NCBI GenBank assembly: GCA_031254075.1
Contig: JAIRVD010000259.1
Coordinates: forward strand, 1 to 7,178
Reading direction: 5' to 3'
Source: Clostridiales bacterium
GTDB taxonomy: Bacteria > Bacillota > Clostridia > Lachnospirales > WQUN01
Length of the DNA stretch: 7,178 nucleotides
Below, in pieces: positions 6,084 to 7,178 of this stretch (positions within the stretch are counted from its first letter, which is position 1; each line of letters opens with the position of its first letter). The translations under genes were made by a program, and so were the position numbers. The notes under the pieces are model-generated. The model had not been told where the DNA came from. It made no database searches and saw only the letters and a list, made by a program, of their open reading frames with translations.

Positions 6084-6088
6084 AAAGG
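6084..6088 (+). promoter_or_regulatory. Ribosome binding site deciding the bactofilin start
   Basis: AAAGG (within GGAAAGGATG) lies 8 bases before the ATG at 6097. The upstream in-frame ATG at 6040 has no such site, and it would begin inside the putative -10 region. Confidence 0.6.
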
Positions 6089-6096
6089 ATGATTTT

Positions 6097-6534
6097 ATGT
6101 TTTTCAAAAAAGCCGCCGCTTCAAATGATTTGGATTCTCCAAGCACTTATATCGGCAAGGGCGTGTACATCGAAGCCGCCCGCATGAGAGGACAGGAATC
6201 GGTTCGCATTGACGGCATCTTCAAAGGCAATATCGAGATTGAGGGCTCGCTTGTACTCGGCGACAGCGGTTCTGTTGCAGGCGATATACAGGCGACGTAT
6301 CTGCTTGTTGCGGGCGAGGTTAACGGAAATATCGCCTGTGATACGCAACTGCATTTTGCGTCAACATCAAAAGTAATCGGTGATGTGCAGGCGAGTTCAT
6401 TGATTGTGGACGAAGGCGCACAGGTTTCGGGACGCTATATAGTAAGCGGCAACAAAAATAAACCCGCCGCGCTCGGCAACAGCGAGGAAAATCAAAAACT
6501 CATCGGCGGTTTTGATTTAGATGATGAAGAATAA
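6097..6534 (+). CDS. Bactofilin (polymer-forming cytoskeletal protein)
   Basis: This is a 145-residue protein of the bactofilin family (DUF583), small proteins that self-assemble into filaments, often at the inner face of the membrane, and help shape cells or place envelope enzymes. The core is about residues 18-117, a beta-helical run of short alternating hydrophobic/glycine repeats: YIGKGVYIEA, VRIDGIFKGNIEIEGSLVLG, GSVAGDIQATYLLVAGEVNGNI, KVIGDVQASSLIVDEGAQVSG. The lysine-containing N-terminus (MFFKKAAASND) and the acidic tail (FDLDDEE) flank it, as is common in the family; no membrane segment is present. I start at 6097 because of the AAAGG 8 bases upstream and because MFFKK is a typical bactofilin start; an in-frame ATG at 6040 would add 19 unlike residues. 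Its end overlaps the start of the vWA gene, so the two are probably co-translated. Confidence 0.92.
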   Translation: MFFKKAAASNDLDSPSTYIGKGVYIEAARMRGQESVRIDGIFKGNIEIEGSLVLGDSGSVAGDIQATYLLVAGEVNGNIACDTQLHFASTSKVIGDVQASSLIVDEGAQVSGRYIVSGNKNKPAALGNSEENQKLIGGFDLDDEE

Positions 6535-7178
6535 AATATTTTTTTTAATAACCGTGACGATTTTATTCGGCATGGTTTTTTTCGTGCGTGCGGAAGAAAT
6601 TGAAATTCTGCCGGAATATGTTGTTTTTTTAATTGACACGAGCGAAGAAATGAATTCAATTGACCCTGAACGCGTCGCGCTTAACGCGGTTGCGGAATTA
6701 ATCGAATCCGGTGCGTTCACCGACTATACGGGAATATGTATAATCGGTTTTTCCGACAGGGTAACGACAATTCCGTTTGCGCGTTTGGAAAATCAAAGTG
6801 TTATTGCCGATTTTCGCAGAGGGCTTTCCGCATTTCAATATTCGGGCGAAGAAAGCGATGTTGATTTAGCTTTGCGTGTCGCGGAAAATGCATTTAGCAA
6901 TTTGAATATTCCGCACATCCCGATGATAATTCTTATTTCAAGCCGCGAAATTTCGGATGAAATTTTGGCGAATGTAAATTTTCCGCTGTTTGGCTTTGAG
7001 GTAAACGATGAAAATATTCACGAGTTGCCCAGTTCGCTTATGGGATTATATTTTACCGAAATTCCTATAACACTGCCGTATCGGTCGCCGCTTCAAATAC
7101 CCTCCCCCACCCCTTCGTCCACTCCCGAACCGGAAGAAATTTTTGAAGAAGAAATTCCCGAGGAAGAAATTCCCGAAG
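6521..7178 (+). CDS. Secreted von Willebrand factor A domain protein (partial, runs off right edge)
   Basis: The frame is open from 6521 to the window edge (219 codons, no stop). Residues 1-24 form a signal peptide: MMKNK, a hydrophobic stretch IFFLITVTILFGMVFFV, then RA before EEIE, with likely cleavage after A24. Residues about 33-165 look like a vWA domain: VVFLIDTSEEMNSIDPERVALNAVAELI (34-61), GICIIGFSDRV (71-81), SDVDLALRVAENAF (112-125), MIILISS (135-141). The metal site is degenerate. DxSxS reads DTSEE (D39, S41, E43), and the usual D of the TDG-like strand is replaced in LISSREI. From about 194 a proline/glutamate-rich linker begins (PSPTPSSTPEPEE), then EEEIP repeats. The start is ATG 6521 or 6524; both overlap the bactofilin stop and only a weak GGCGG (6505-6509) precedes them, suggesting translational coupling. 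The C-terminal part, and any membrane anchor, is outside the window. Confidence 0.82.
   Translation, partial: MMKNKIFFLITVTILFGMVFFVRAEEIEILPEYVVFLIDTSEEMNSIDPERVALNAVAELIESGAFTDYTGICIIGFSDRVTTIPFARLENQSVIADFRRGLSAFQYSGEESDVDLALRVAENAFSNLNIPHIPMIILISSREISDEILANVNFPLFGFEVNDENIHELPSSLMGLYFTEIPITLPYRSPLQIPSPTPSSTPEPEEIFEEEIPEEEIPE
7145..7178 (+). repeat. 15-base tandem repeat (EEEIP) at window edge
   Basis: Units at 7145-7159 and 7160-7174 match at 14 of 15 bases, and a third unit appears to begin at 7175. Each encodes EEEIP in the acidic linker of the vWA protein. The total number of units cannot be seen because the window ends here. Confidence 0.7.

Noticed and set aside
6040..6096. N-terminal extension of bactofilin from an ATG at 6040
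   Set aside because: No ribosome binding site, it would start within the putative promoter, and the added residues do not look like a bactofilin start.

Overview
The window looks like a chromosomal segment of a Bacillota (Firmicutes) bacterium, most likely from the Clostridia. The basis is an AddA-type helicase-nuclease, a YtrA-like GntR regulator heading its own ABC transporter operon, strong AGGAGG-type ribosome binding sites, GTG and TTG starts, and a DUF4143-type AAA ATPase start. No tRNA, rRNA, CRISPR array, integrase or complete insertion sequence was seen. The genus cannot be named from the sequence alone.

Layout. (1) 1-63, minus strand: the first 21 codons of an AAA ATPase (DUF4143-type) gene that continues beyond the left edge. 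(2) 182-3706, plus strand: addA, with all superfamily 1 helicase motifs and a C-terminal RecB-type nuclease domain. No addB adjoins it on either side. (3) 5964 down to 3671, minus strand: a tightly overlapping three-gene operon of a YtrA-type GntR repressor, an ABC ATPase and a multi-span permease. Its last gene overlaps the end of addA tail to tail by 36 bases. (4) 6097-7178, plus strand: a bactofilin gene overlapping a secreted von Willebrand factor A (vWA) protein gene that runs off the right edge. The bactofilin and GntR genes diverge from a 132-base control region. That region holds a well-formed minus-strand promoter, a CGTGTA-N13-TACACG operator and a separate 17-base palindrome.

How the genes work together. 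AddA processes double-strand DNA ends for recombination, with an AddB partner that must be encoded elsewhere. The GntR/ABC/permease operon looks autoregulated, in the style of ytrA operons that respond to envelope stress in Bacillus. The bactofilin (a cytoskeletal polymer) and the exported vWA protein are translationally coupled and may work together at the cell envelope.

The most unusual content is a set of palindromic repeats embedded in frame inside genes. addA carries two related hairpin elements of about 60 bases (1482-1540 and 2938-2998). Their core is read in the same frame in both copies, and their stem changes are compensatory. The 3' end of the ABC ATPase gene carries a tandem 27-base repeat whose units are each a small hairpin. 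This resembles, in principle, the in-frame palindromic elements of Rickettsia and REP elements linked to RAYT transposases.
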